Positions 1-8,600 of a stretch of DNA of 20,721 nucleotides are shown piece by piece. The notes beneath the pieces are model-generated. The model was not told where the DNA came from and ran no database searches. It worked only from the letters and a program-made list of their open reading frames with translations. Made by a program: the position numbers and the translations under genes. Origin of the DNA: Herpomyces periplanetae. Lineage: Eukaryota > Ascomycota > Laboulbeniomycetes > Herpomycetales > Herpomycetaceae. The stretch spans positions 1 through 20,721 of the forward strand of contig WMKJ01000167.1 of NCBI GenBank assembly GCA_009733715.1, given 5' to 3'. The stretch's first letter is position 1. Each line of letters begins with the position of its first letter.

Positions 1-1
1 A

Positions 2-531
2 TTTGATTCATGGGCTGGTGAATTGTCACCCGCAATGTCTAATCAATTTTGTCTTCCTTACCTAGCTCAGATCGCGGATGAGTTGCCAAAAACTTTAAAT
101 ACCCTTGGCTTATCGCGTGTTCCTTTAATTGTGTTTGCTAAGGGTGCATGGTATGCTTTGGAGGATTTGTGTCGTTCATCATATGATGTTATTAGTCTGG
201 ATTGGACGCATGATCCTCGAAAAGCGCGTGAAGTTGCTAAACGTTATGGGAAAGTTCTTCAAGGAAATGCCGACCCCGGAATTATGTACGGTGGTCATAG
301 CAGTATTACAGCGGCCGTCCAACTAATGGTCGAAGCATTCGACGGTGGTAAAACTGGATGGATTGCCAATCTGGGTCATGGTAAGTTTGTTAGGACAAAT
401 TTTGCAGGTTAAGGCTAAGTGCATGATTTGAACGTACGCGTACGCGCGCACACACAGGCTTAACCCCTTACGTTGATCCGGACAACGTTGGCCATTTTTT
501 CAGCGAAGTTCACCGTTTAACGTCCAGTTAA
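2..531 (+). CDS. Uroporphyrinogen decarboxylase, C-terminal part (5' end outside window)
   Basis: This enzyme removes four carboxyl groups from uroporphyrinogen III to make coproporphyrinogen III in cytosolic heme synthesis. The visible part is two exons, 2-380 and 458-531, giving 150 residues. It opens with the family segment FDSWAGEL, continues through GNADPGIMYGG, and has NLGHG, whose His is conserved in the family. The first intron (381-457, 77 bp) starts GTAAGT and ends CACACAG. Joining there restores the typical ending NLGHG-LTPYVDPDNVGHFF and a TAA stop at 529-531. A nearer AG at 407 would give only a few unrelated residues before a stop, so I rejected it. The gene converges on the thioredoxin gene with about 230 bp between the stops. 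The N-terminal half lies before base 1. The family call is secure; the equivalent yeast gene is HEM12. Confidence 0.95.
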
Positions 532-762
532 TCAATGCCATGCGTTGTGCGTTGAGTGGGGTCAGGTTTACTCGATTAACGGATATTGTACACTTAGAGC
601 AGTTGTGGGGTAGGTAGTTTTCAAAAGTGTAACGAGTATGTATTGGTTATGAGAAGGTTAGTAAAGAATGTTAAGTGAAGTATACATAAGATTTGTTCGG
701 CCGTGTGAAAAGCCAGAAGGGATAAGCGTGGAAGCATAATGTATTTAAGCTGTGTGTACACG

Positions 763-1331
763 CTAGGTAGAAGGTTCGCCAGCGTTCTGTTCAATAGTAG
801 TAGTTAGCGCCTTAATATTAGCGCCGACAAGAGGCTCGAGACATTTTCCGTCCTTGTAAAAGAGAAAAGTTGGCATAGCGTTAATGTGGAGTTCTTCGGC
901 ACAATCCTCGGCGTCGTTGACGTCCAACTTGTAAAAGTGGACGTGAGCAAACTGTTCAGCGAGTCTAGGAGGCAAGTTAGCGGAACAAGGACGGACGAGG
1001 GTGAGAGTTGAGACGACTACTTCACCACCGAGACGGGTACGGGTGGGTACAAGTTTATGGGGGGTGGAGCGGGGGGGAGGTTAACTTACTTTTCCACTTG
1101 GGGTGCAATCATAATACACGGGCCACACCATTTCGCAAAGCAATCGATAACGACTAAGCTACCGCCTTGGGTACTCTTTGCGATAGCATTGTTTAAATCA
1201 TCCTTGCTGTGGGCGATGGAAGTGAGAAAAAAAAGGTCAGACGTGTAAGTAAACGTTAAAAAAGGCGCGTACTTGGTGATGATAGAAATTTTTGACGCCT
1301 TAGCGCCCGCTGATTCAGAGCTTCCCGTCAT
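763..1331 (-). CDS. Thioredoxin
   Basis: This is a small protein disulfide reductase. I read three exons, 1331-1273, 1206-1090 and 964-763, giving 125 residues. The WCGPC active site is at 46-50, the buried Asp at 41 and the cis-Pro at 90 in MPTF. The residue after WCGPC is Ile, where Lys is usual. Intron 1 (1207-1272, 66 bp) runs from GTACGC to CACAG with a T-rich tract. Removing it gives a normal thioredoxin start, IITNKDDL. Intron 2 (965-1089, 125 bp) runs from GTAAGT to CCTAG with a CTAAC branch motif close to the acceptor, and its removal gives QVEKLAEQF. I took the ATG at 1331 because it yields a protein of usual length and has A at -3. The frame stays open upstream to ATGs at 1583 and 1688, so a longer, possibly mitochondrial form is likely (separate entry). 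The family call is certain; the start is not. Confidence 0.93.
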
Positions 1332-1688
1332 AGTGCGAGCGATACGCTGTGCGCAGGTGAATATTGGTAAATCTTTGATAATACGTTGTTGCGGTCGTGG
1401 TCGTGCGTAAACGTTGTACAATGACGATATCGAGGCTGTTGTTAATATACCGTTTCGCTGCTGAATTCCGTTTCCACCCGTACCGACGCGTAATAAATTC
1501 TTAACGTGTGTAAACTTAGAGAGGTATGGTACCGTATAAAAATATAAACGCTTAGTCCGTCCACCGAGTAATCGTCCGCTCATTCGTACGCGCCCACTTT
1601 CAAATAATCGTGTATCATACCCCACGCCGGGACACTTTAGAGTACTTAAGAGTTTGGGGGGGGAAGGGAAACGCCTCGTAACGCACAT
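1332..1688 (-). other. Open, basic N-terminal extension of the thioredoxin frame
   Basis: Upstream of the thioredoxin start at 1331 the same frame has no stop for 119 codons and carries ATGs at 1583 and 1688. From the 1583 ATG the 84-residue extension has about 14 Lys/Arg and one Asp, with many Ser, Thr, Tyr and Leu. That composition is typical of mitochondrial presequences. I infer either a mitochondrial thioredoxin or dual targeting through alternative starts. The 1583 ATG has C at -3 (weak context), the 1688 ATG has G at -3, and the 1331 ATG has A at -3. It could instead be a 5' UTR that is open by chance. Confidence 0.45.
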
Positions 1689-2124
1689 TCCACGTTCCGG
1701 GACTTTTATGTATTACTCAAACATTTGCTAATCCGATCCGGCAGGCCCAGACTAGGCCACACTCACGTCGTGCCGCGGCACGGGATTCGGCTACGGAATG
1801 CCCGAATCCTGGTCCGGATGTGGCTAGTGGGAGCTGGATGCCGAATTTGGTGGCGAAGTATAATTTGTCGTGAAGAGCTGCAAAATCAATGGAATTGGGA
1901 GTAAATGGAATTATCTTGCGGGTAAATTACGCTTTGGAGAGTCGAGAGGACTCGTGGGATTAATTATCGTGTATAAAAAGTAATTGGTTGAGTAGAGTTG
2001 GCTATTCCAATTTTATACATTAAATACGAACGACGAAAAGCGCAAAGTAATTCTATATACATGATGGTTAGATAGCGCAATAACACAAAATTGGGTATAC
2101 GATGCATGCATAAAATATACTAAA
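1689..2124. other. Intergenic spacer between the thioredoxin 5' side and the LCB3-like 3' end
   Basis: I see no coding sequence here. Positions 1735-1850 are GC-rich and contain several inverted repeats (separate entry). The rest is AT-rich, and the part next to 2125 probably holds the 3' UTR of the phosphatase gene. I could not pick a TATA box for thioredoxin with confidence. Confidence 0.6.
1751..1828. repeat. Nested inverted repeats with a perfect 14-bp palindrome
   Basis: The palindrome CGTGCCGCGGCACG (1769-1782) is immediately followed by GGATTCGG (1783-1790), an 11-base loop, and its complement CCGAATCC (1802-1809). These lie between outer arms ACTAGGCCACA (1751-1761) and TGTGGCTAGT (1819-1828), which pair with a single bulged base. 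The block is much more GC-rich than its surroundings. It may be a structured 3' UTR element, a cruciform, or the remnant of a small repeat. Function unknown. Confidence 0.6.
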
Positions 2125-3698
2125 TCATACACCGGTTAATTGAAATAAAAGTGGCATACCGACAAATGTTAACCAAGCGATTCCTTGAATAATAGATTAG
2201 TTAGATAATGTTAAGAGTGGGTCGGGTTAAAGTGTATGATAACACAATGGATATAACAAAGGGAGTTAATGAATGAATACGTTAATATGAACTTACCAAA
2301 GTAAACGATAAATCGTGATAAGGTATCAAAGTTAACGTGAGCGAATGATTTGGCAGGATACGATACTGGAGTGTACCCGACACGACGATTCGTTACTAGT
2401 GAACGTCGGGTTATACTTGTAGAACGACTATGCCATGAAAAGGTTATCTTGTGAATTGAGACTTGAATCCACGGTACTCGACATGTTTTAATTAAACGAG
2501 CTCGCGGTATAAGCGAGGAAAATGTATCGAGTAATGTGTAAAATTTCGTCATGTATGGTAAATAGATACGATGAGCGTGGGTAATAATGGTATGTAGAGC
2601 AATTCGTGAAATGGAGCGCCATATAAAAATAAGCGCTAATCCGAAACTCACGCGCAACAGAGCCATACATAAGAGGTAAATAAATGATGTATTATCGTGT
2701 ATACTGAGTATATTGGCGCGCGAACGTAAACTAGCGGCGTGTAGAGTATTTTGAATTTCCCAAGCAGAAACGTGTAGACCGGCTAACACGGCAGCAAAGG
2801 CTAAACTATCTTGATAACATGGACAAGCTTCAGCGGGGGCAGGGTAAAATTTGAGGATAAGGGCTATAATACCAATACTTAGTGTCACGTTGACGGGGGA
2901 TGCAGCAGTGAGCCATGAATCTAGATGAGGACCGGCAAAAATTTGGATTAAAGTTAACAAAGCGCCTAAACATGTGCCTGCGGTTACGTCGACTAAACCG
3001 TGAACTCCACAACTAATTCGACCAAGTGTAACAGATATAGCGTAAATTCCTACTATAATTGACCCAATGATCCGCCAATGAGGGTGGGGAGAAAAACTGC
3101 TATTTAACAGCCAAAATGCGTATATAGCCAATGACACAGCGTTAGTGGCGTGAGTGGAAGGGAAACCGTATTCAGCCAATACATTAGCCGTAACGCCTAG
3201 TCTACGAACAGGTGGACTAGCTGGACGAGGTAAGCAAAGTAAATCTTTTAAGAAACCGCTGATAATAACACCACAAGCCAGTAAACGCGTTATGACCATA
3301 GCTTCACGAGGTGATATACACCATACACAAATGGGTATAGCAAGGAAAAAGCATGTATGAGTTCCCAAGTAAGCGCTAGCGGTAAAGAATGCTGATAGGT
3401 AGGGAAGAGTACGAGTGAATTTTTGTATAGTGAGTATTAACGAAGTTTCCGCTGATAAGTAAGGCAGTAAAGTTTGCCGTGCTGAATTTCGCCATGGTGA
3501 AAGACAACGGCCATCTGTTAAAAGTTTTTGTGAGAATCTATTTTGTAATTTATTCATCGTACAATTTAACTCTTTCAGTAAAGCGTAAAACTTACAGTAA
3601 ACTTGATCGCGTAAACCTACAAGATAACGGTAAGTCGTCTTCTTAGTTACCTCCCGTTCAATGGAAGAAGAGCATACAGGATCAGCCGCAAGTTTCAT
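2125..3698 (-). CDS. Sphingoid long-chain-base 1-phosphate phosphatase (LCB3/YSR3 type, PAP2 superfamily)
   Basis: This is an ER membrane phosphatase that should dephosphorylate (dihydro)sphingosine 1-phosphate and return long-chain bases to ceramide synthesis. Two exons, 3698-2297 and 2183-2125, give 486 residues. The PAP2 signature is present: KDLLCLPRP at 151-159 (K-x6-RP), PSTH at 180-183, and GRISCGVHGLVD at 226-237 (usual form SR-x3-G-x-H-x3-D). The usual Ser before Arg is Gly here. Several hydrophobic spans surround these motifs. LSPWR (67-71) and LGTHT (111-115) also match the family. The 113-bp intron (2184-2296) runs from GTAAGT to CAAG with a CTAAC branch motif, and removing it gives the tail FGIAWLTFVGMPLLF and a TGA stop. 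I start at the ATG at 3698 because the open frame upstream begins with no ATG. An extra 5' exon cannot be excluded. Confidence 0.9.
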
Positions 3699-3992
3699 AA
3701 CGTAGTTTGTCCTTAAGCGAGGGTAGTTTAAATGAAAATAATTGATAAGCTTGGAGAAATCTTTATTATATTTCAAGATTACAAACTAAACAAGATATTT
3801 GTGTAAACTTTAATAATACGTACAATTCTGTACTTAAAGCGATAAAGAACATTCCAAGTTTAGGTTTAAAATTTTTTTTGAGAAAAGAAGGGAAAAACAC
3901 CGGAGGAGTTGAAGAAATCTCGATCATGAGAGTGAAGGATTGTTCAAGTCCAAGTTAATTACACGGGAACTGGTGTACGGTGCACGTATGCG

Positions 3993-4012
3993 TTTATACA
4001 TATATATATACA
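3993..4012 (-). promoter_or_regulatory. TA-rich tract with a TATAAA on the minus strand
   Basis: A (TA)n run follows TTTATA at 3993-3998, which reads TATAAA toward the LCB3-like gene about 295 bp before its chosen ATG. It could be that gene's TATA box, or just a microsatellite. Confidence 0.3.
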
Positions 4013-4069
4013 CATTTTAGCGTAAATCCTTTCTTCGGGCAACATTTTTTTGGGTTGAAGATGTATTGT

Positions 4070-4082
4070 CACGTGCACCAAT
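4070..4082. promoter_or_regulatory. Adjacent CACGTG E-box and CCAAT box
   Basis: CACGTG at 4070-4075 (in the context TCACGTG) sits two bases from CCAAT at 4078-4082, in the divergent promoter. In fungi TCACGTG is bound by bHLH factors such as Cbf1, and CCAAT by the HAP/CBC complex. Binding here is inferred from the motif only. Confidence 0.35.
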
Positions 4083-4307
4083 AGAATGACGGGATGAGAT
4101 GAGCAGCAGCGGGAAGGTGCGTCTGGGTGAGTTGGTGGGAGATGGGACGAGACAAGGGGTAAATGTTGAGAGTGACGGTTGAAATTATGTGAAGCAAATG
4201 GTGAATGGGAAAATTATGCAACCAGGAACGTGCAGTTGAAGTAAGTACGTGGGGATGATCTATACACTTATTTAGGAAGTCGTAAAAATAAAGGCGTTAA
4301 AGGTTTA

Positions 4308-4315
4308 TATATAAA
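4308..4315 (+). promoter_or_regulatory. Probable TATA box of HIS6
   Basis: TATATAAA lies 165 bp before the HIS6 ATG in an AT-rich stretch. Position and sequence fit a fungal TATA element. Confidence 0.45.
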
Positions 4316-4479
4316 GGGAAAATTTTTCTTTTCCGCTTGATTCCAAAAAAAAGTTAATGGAATGGCAAGGGTAAATAAAGTATAGCATCATCTTTTTCAA
4401 CCAACATACTTTCATCTCAAATTTAATCGCTTAATCTACCACTCGCAAAAGGTTACCCTTCAAATTATAAAACGTTATT

Positions 4480-5325
4480 ATGACACTATTTAAGCCTTGC
4501 ATTGACATTCATCAAGGTCAAGTTAAACAAATTATCGGGAGCAGCTTATGCTCTACTAATGAGGCATCGCTAATTACGAATCACGTGTCGGAACATTCGG
4601 CCAAATATTTTGCACAACTTTACCAACACCATAATCTTTCGGGAGGTCATATTATTTTGTTAGACGATAGTGAGCTCAGCGTGAAAGCGTGTCGTGAAGC
4701 TTGCGAAACGTGGCCGGGGGCATTTTCGGTTGGTGGAGGGATTACACCTGTCTCAGCACAACAATGGTTACAATGGGGTGCGGGTAGCGTTATAGTTACA
4801 TCATATCTATTCACAGGATCTAAGTTTGCACAGGACAAATTGGATCAAATGTTAAGAGCTGTTAAGGGCAACCCACAGCAACTAGTTGTAGACCTTAGCT
4901 GTCGAAAACTATCTAATACGAACAAGTCACCTTCGTGGTTCGTCGCAAAGGATAAATGGCAAACTATAACCAATCTTCAAATCACATGTGAAACTATTCG
5001 AATGTTACAGCAATCTTGCGGAGAATTTCTCGTTCATGCGGCAGATCACGAAGGTAAACTAGCCGGAATGGATCATGATTTAATTGCTCACTTGGCTCAG
5101 TGGTGTAATATTCCCGTTACTTATGCCGGAGGGGCCAACAGTTTCGCCGATTTACAATTAGTGCATGACCTCAGTCATGGCAAAGTTGACTTAACCATCG
5201 GCAGTGCATTAGATATTTTTGGTGGTAAAAGTGTGAAATTGGATGATTGCATTAAATGGAATTCGATGCAAATTGTGAAGCACCAGGGACTGGTTGATAG
5301 AGAAAACAAAAATCCTGCAACATAG
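4480..5325 (+). CDS. HIS6: Phosphoribosylformimino-AICAR ribotide isomerase (HisA), histidine synthesis
   Basis: The enzyme isomerises ProFAR to PRFAR, the fourth step of histidine synthesis, and is a cytosolic (beta/alpha)8 barrel. It is a single exon of 281 residues, slightly longer than the yeast protein (261). It opens FKPCIDIHQGQVKQI as fungal HIS6 proteins do. The two catalytic Asp positions are D9 (CIDIH) and D138 (VVDLSCR). The phosphate-binding loops are SVGGGI (83-88) and YAGGANS (215-221), followed by DLTIGSALDIFGG (237-249). FLVHAADHEGK (183-193) is the region that forms part of the active site. The ATG has A at -3 and sits directly before the conserved start. It is divergent from the LCB3-like gene and converges on the Snt2-like gene with about 280 bp between the stops. 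I see no broken or missing element. Confidence 0.96.
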   Translation: MTLFKPCIDIHQGQVKQIIGSSLCSTNEASLITNHVSEHSAKYFAQLYQHHNLSGGHIILLDDSELSVKACREACETWPGAFSVGGGITPVSAQQWLQWGAGSVIVTSYLFTGSKFAQDKLDQMLRAVKGNPQQLVVDLSCRKLSNTNKSPSWFVAKDKWQTITNLQITCETIRMLQQSCGEFLVHAADHEGKLAGMDHDLIAHLAQWCNIPVTYAGGANSFADLQLVHDLSHGKVDLTIGSALDIFGGKSVKLDDCIKWNSMQIVKHQGLVDRENKNPAT

Positions 5326-5606
5326 TACATGAATTTATCATAATTGACGCGATAATATCATTAGACACGTATACCCGAATACACACAGCTCCTGCGCGTA
5401 CCAACTGCGATGATGTATAACTTGTGTGTAAACGGTTGAAAGCATGCAAACACAAAACAAGTATAGCGTATAATATTGAGTTAATTAGCGACTAACAAAG
5501 CATACATTACCACAAAATTTTACAAGGAAGAGAACATAGAGGAAATCAATGCTACCTGTTAACCTGTAAACAATTCATCATAATGAGGGTGTACACGCAC
5601 GCATTT

Positions 5607-8600
5607 TCACGATAATAAATTCCTTACACAAGGATTTGCACTTGCGCCCGCCTGTCGAGACCGATTTTCATGTGGCGCGGCTAAAGGTGGTGTAGAATTG
5701 ACATTGTTACCGGGTAAGCTCGTAGATAATGAGGATAACGTGGATGACGATGATGATGATGCAAGTAGAGCACGATTCGCAGGATGTAGTGATAATAATT
5801 GATCACAAGGGTATGCACGAGTAACAGTTTCGGGTGGATGATTTATCGAAGCTCCGGACATGGGTAAAGAATGCGATGGCATAGTAACTGCTGGCAAAGG
5901 TGATGTTGTAGATATAGAAGGTGTAATTGATAATCGTCCCCGATTAACCGTCACCAAAGGGGGAAGTGTCATATTGGTCATAGTTGGATAACCCGATGAC
6001 GATAATATATTAGATGAACAGCCCCCGTAACTCGTACCACATGCATTAGCGTGGGTTGTATTAATAGTGTTCGCATTAACAGTAATTGATGATGTAGTTG
6101 ATATACAATTATCATTTGAACGTTCCGTAGAATTAGAATTTCGTATCAATGTAGCATGGGCAGTTGATGAGGGGCGATTTAAAAATGGTAGTGAATGTGG
6201 TGGTGAATACACAACGGAGGGTGAAGAATGGTATTTAGATGGATGTGAAACGCCTGATATCGCAGTAGTATAAGAAGACGTAGGATAACTGATGGGACGT
6301 AAGTAAATTGCAGAGGAAGATTGATGAGCAGGCGGTGGAATGTTGGATAAATTTGAGGGGGATGAGTTGGGCGAAGTTTGATAATCCAATTGTCTTGAAA
6401 TGGCTTGTTGGTGAGGGAACTTTTGAGGGCCCATGATTTGATTATGATCGTGAATTGAAGAGTTGGAATTTTGAACTAATTGGGCCGAAGGAGAAGGTGA
6501 ACGAGGCGATGGACAAGAGTAAGTAAAAGTTCGATGATTAGCCACTGTCTGATGATGACCCAGATTATACAAATGAGAGTGAATATTGTGAGTATTTGGA
6601 TGATCGATTCCGTGGGAATGGGTATTCGACTGGGTCTGGGCTTGTGAATGAGAATGTTGAATATGACCATGAGAATGCGAATGTGAACGGGAATGAGCAT
6701 GAGATTGAGAATGGGAACGATGCAATTGAGTTGTAGGTTGTAAATTATGGCCGGTTGGTGTAGCAGAATGAAAAGAGGGAAGGGTTTGAGTATAGGGTTG
6801 AGATTGAGCGGGATAAGATGGCAAAGTATATTGAGGGTGAGGTACGTGAGAATGATGGGAACGTCGTAATGAGGTGTCGTGTGATAGTGGAATTGTGGAT
6901 TTGGGAGGTGAGTGAGAAAGTAGTAAAGATAATGATGATGAAGTTGAAGCAGTTGGGATTTTTGGTAAAATAGATGATTTGGCGATAGGATGAGATGATG
7001 AAATAGATGGAGGGGAATTTCCATCTGGAATATTTCTGAGATCACATACAGAATCATGTATTTGATGGTGTTGATTCCGTTTATCATGATCTTGCTCACG
7101 ATCTATTTCATTCTCTTCTTGTTTGTACTTTTGGTTATTTTCTCCGCTACACGAAGAAAGAGAATTTACACGGATAGACTTATCCGGCCCCAAAGATTCC
7201 GAAATGCCATTTCCCTTCGGCACGGCAGGGGTTAACGAAGCTGATTTATCCAATGGTTTACCTTGTGAACGTTTCCAAGTACATTGGACACATAAGAAAC
7301 CAGGTTGAACGGGAGATTCGGGGGGCAAATCATCTCGAACTATTTGATCAAAATTACCACGAATTCGAGGTACACTTATTGCCGGAGATTTTGGTAAATC
7401 CAAGGGTTCATCTGGAGTTAAAAGTGAAGCTAATGACATGGCAGATTTGGTTTTAACATCGGATTTAGAATTACTTTCACTCACGGAAACTTTGGATACT
7501 GGTTTGCTTGAACTAGTAGGATTTACCAGATCAACAAAGTCAATGGTAAACGTAGAACTTCCGGGTCGATATGAACTTTGACCGTCACCACAGGATTGGG
7601 GAAGATTTTCCCAATCAGATTTCGATAATGGAGTCCAAAATGGTGATACATTAATGCCACAATTAGCACAGTGCCTTTGTAAAAATTGGGATTTGGGAGA
7701 TGATTTAAGTTGATTAAACTCATAATATTCATCCCGGGGAGCAAGGGAATCTTCGACTTTTAAATTTGTCGATTGGCCATCGCATTCAAAAGGTTTAGTC
7801 AAGACATGTCGTAGATCATCAGTTTCACGCTTAACTCCGTCGAATTCAGCATACATTTTCACGGCTTCATCCAATAATTTTGCCCGTCTGGCAGTGTCGG
7901 TTACACTTCGATCGGCTTGTTTGTAAACTTCAACAAAAACTTGTAATGCACTTAAGAAGCCATAGCTTGATAAACTCTCAATTCTCTCGCAAGGTTCAAA
8001 TGGAGGATGTAATCCAAAAGTCCTGATATCATGATTTTTGCAGATTATCGTGGCCGAAGCAATTCCAGTTTCCCGGCTTCCAATACGAATTTGATTATAA
8101 AAGTTTTCTCGATTTATTTGACCATCTGAATTTCGATTAACAAGTTCATCATCGTCTTCCGTGGCAATAATTTCACCGCTACCATCATCACCACTTTTTT
8201 TAATTTCGCTGCGTTTTGCGCAACTTTTGGACTTTTTTAGATCACGGCGAGCGTGGGAATAGCCACCTCTTTGAGCAAAAGGGCGTAACTTTTCAGGTAA
8301 ATCTCTCGTTGTTTTGACACCCATGGTAACAATATTCTTTGAACCTTTAATCATTTGATGTGAAGTTTCAATTGAAAACCCCAAGAGGTAACCAGCTTCA
8401 ATTGCACAACCAATATGGAACGTTTCCTTACACACACCACATTCAACACAAGCACCTTGTCCACTTGCTAAACATAGGCTACACCGAGCAAGAAACCTTT
8501 CAGCAGGTATTAATCCCATACCTTCAGCTAATTCCAACTTAGAAGCATTTTTAAAACGGATTTCGGGGGTCCAAATTGAACAAGTAACGTGCACCCAATT

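Larger units (their letters stand above)
3699..4479. other. Divergent promoter region between the LCB3-like gene and HIS6
   Basis: This is about 780 bp of AT-rich noncoding DNA that must serve both flanking genes. It holds a TA-rich tract (3993-4012), a CACGTG E-box beside a CCAAT box (4070-4082), and a TATA box facing HIS6 (4308-4315). I looked for a TGACTC-type Gcn4 site, which is common in front of fungal amino-acid genes, and saw none. No open frame resembles a protein. Confidence 0.6.

Noticed and set aside
398-444. Use of the nearer TTTGCAG acceptor (ending at 407) for the UROD intron
   Set aside because: It leads to a stop after a few unrelated residues, whereas the acceptor at 457 restores the conserved C-terminus.
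1735-1850. tRNA gene in the GC-rich palindromic block
   Set aside because: I looked on both strands for a GGTTCGANNCC-type B box and a cloverleaf. The stems do not match D, anticodon and T arms.
6476-7099. 207-codon minus-strand frame inside the Snt2-like gene
   Set aside because: It is an out-of-phase shadow of the low-complexity tail, rich in Ile, Leu and His, with no family resemblance.
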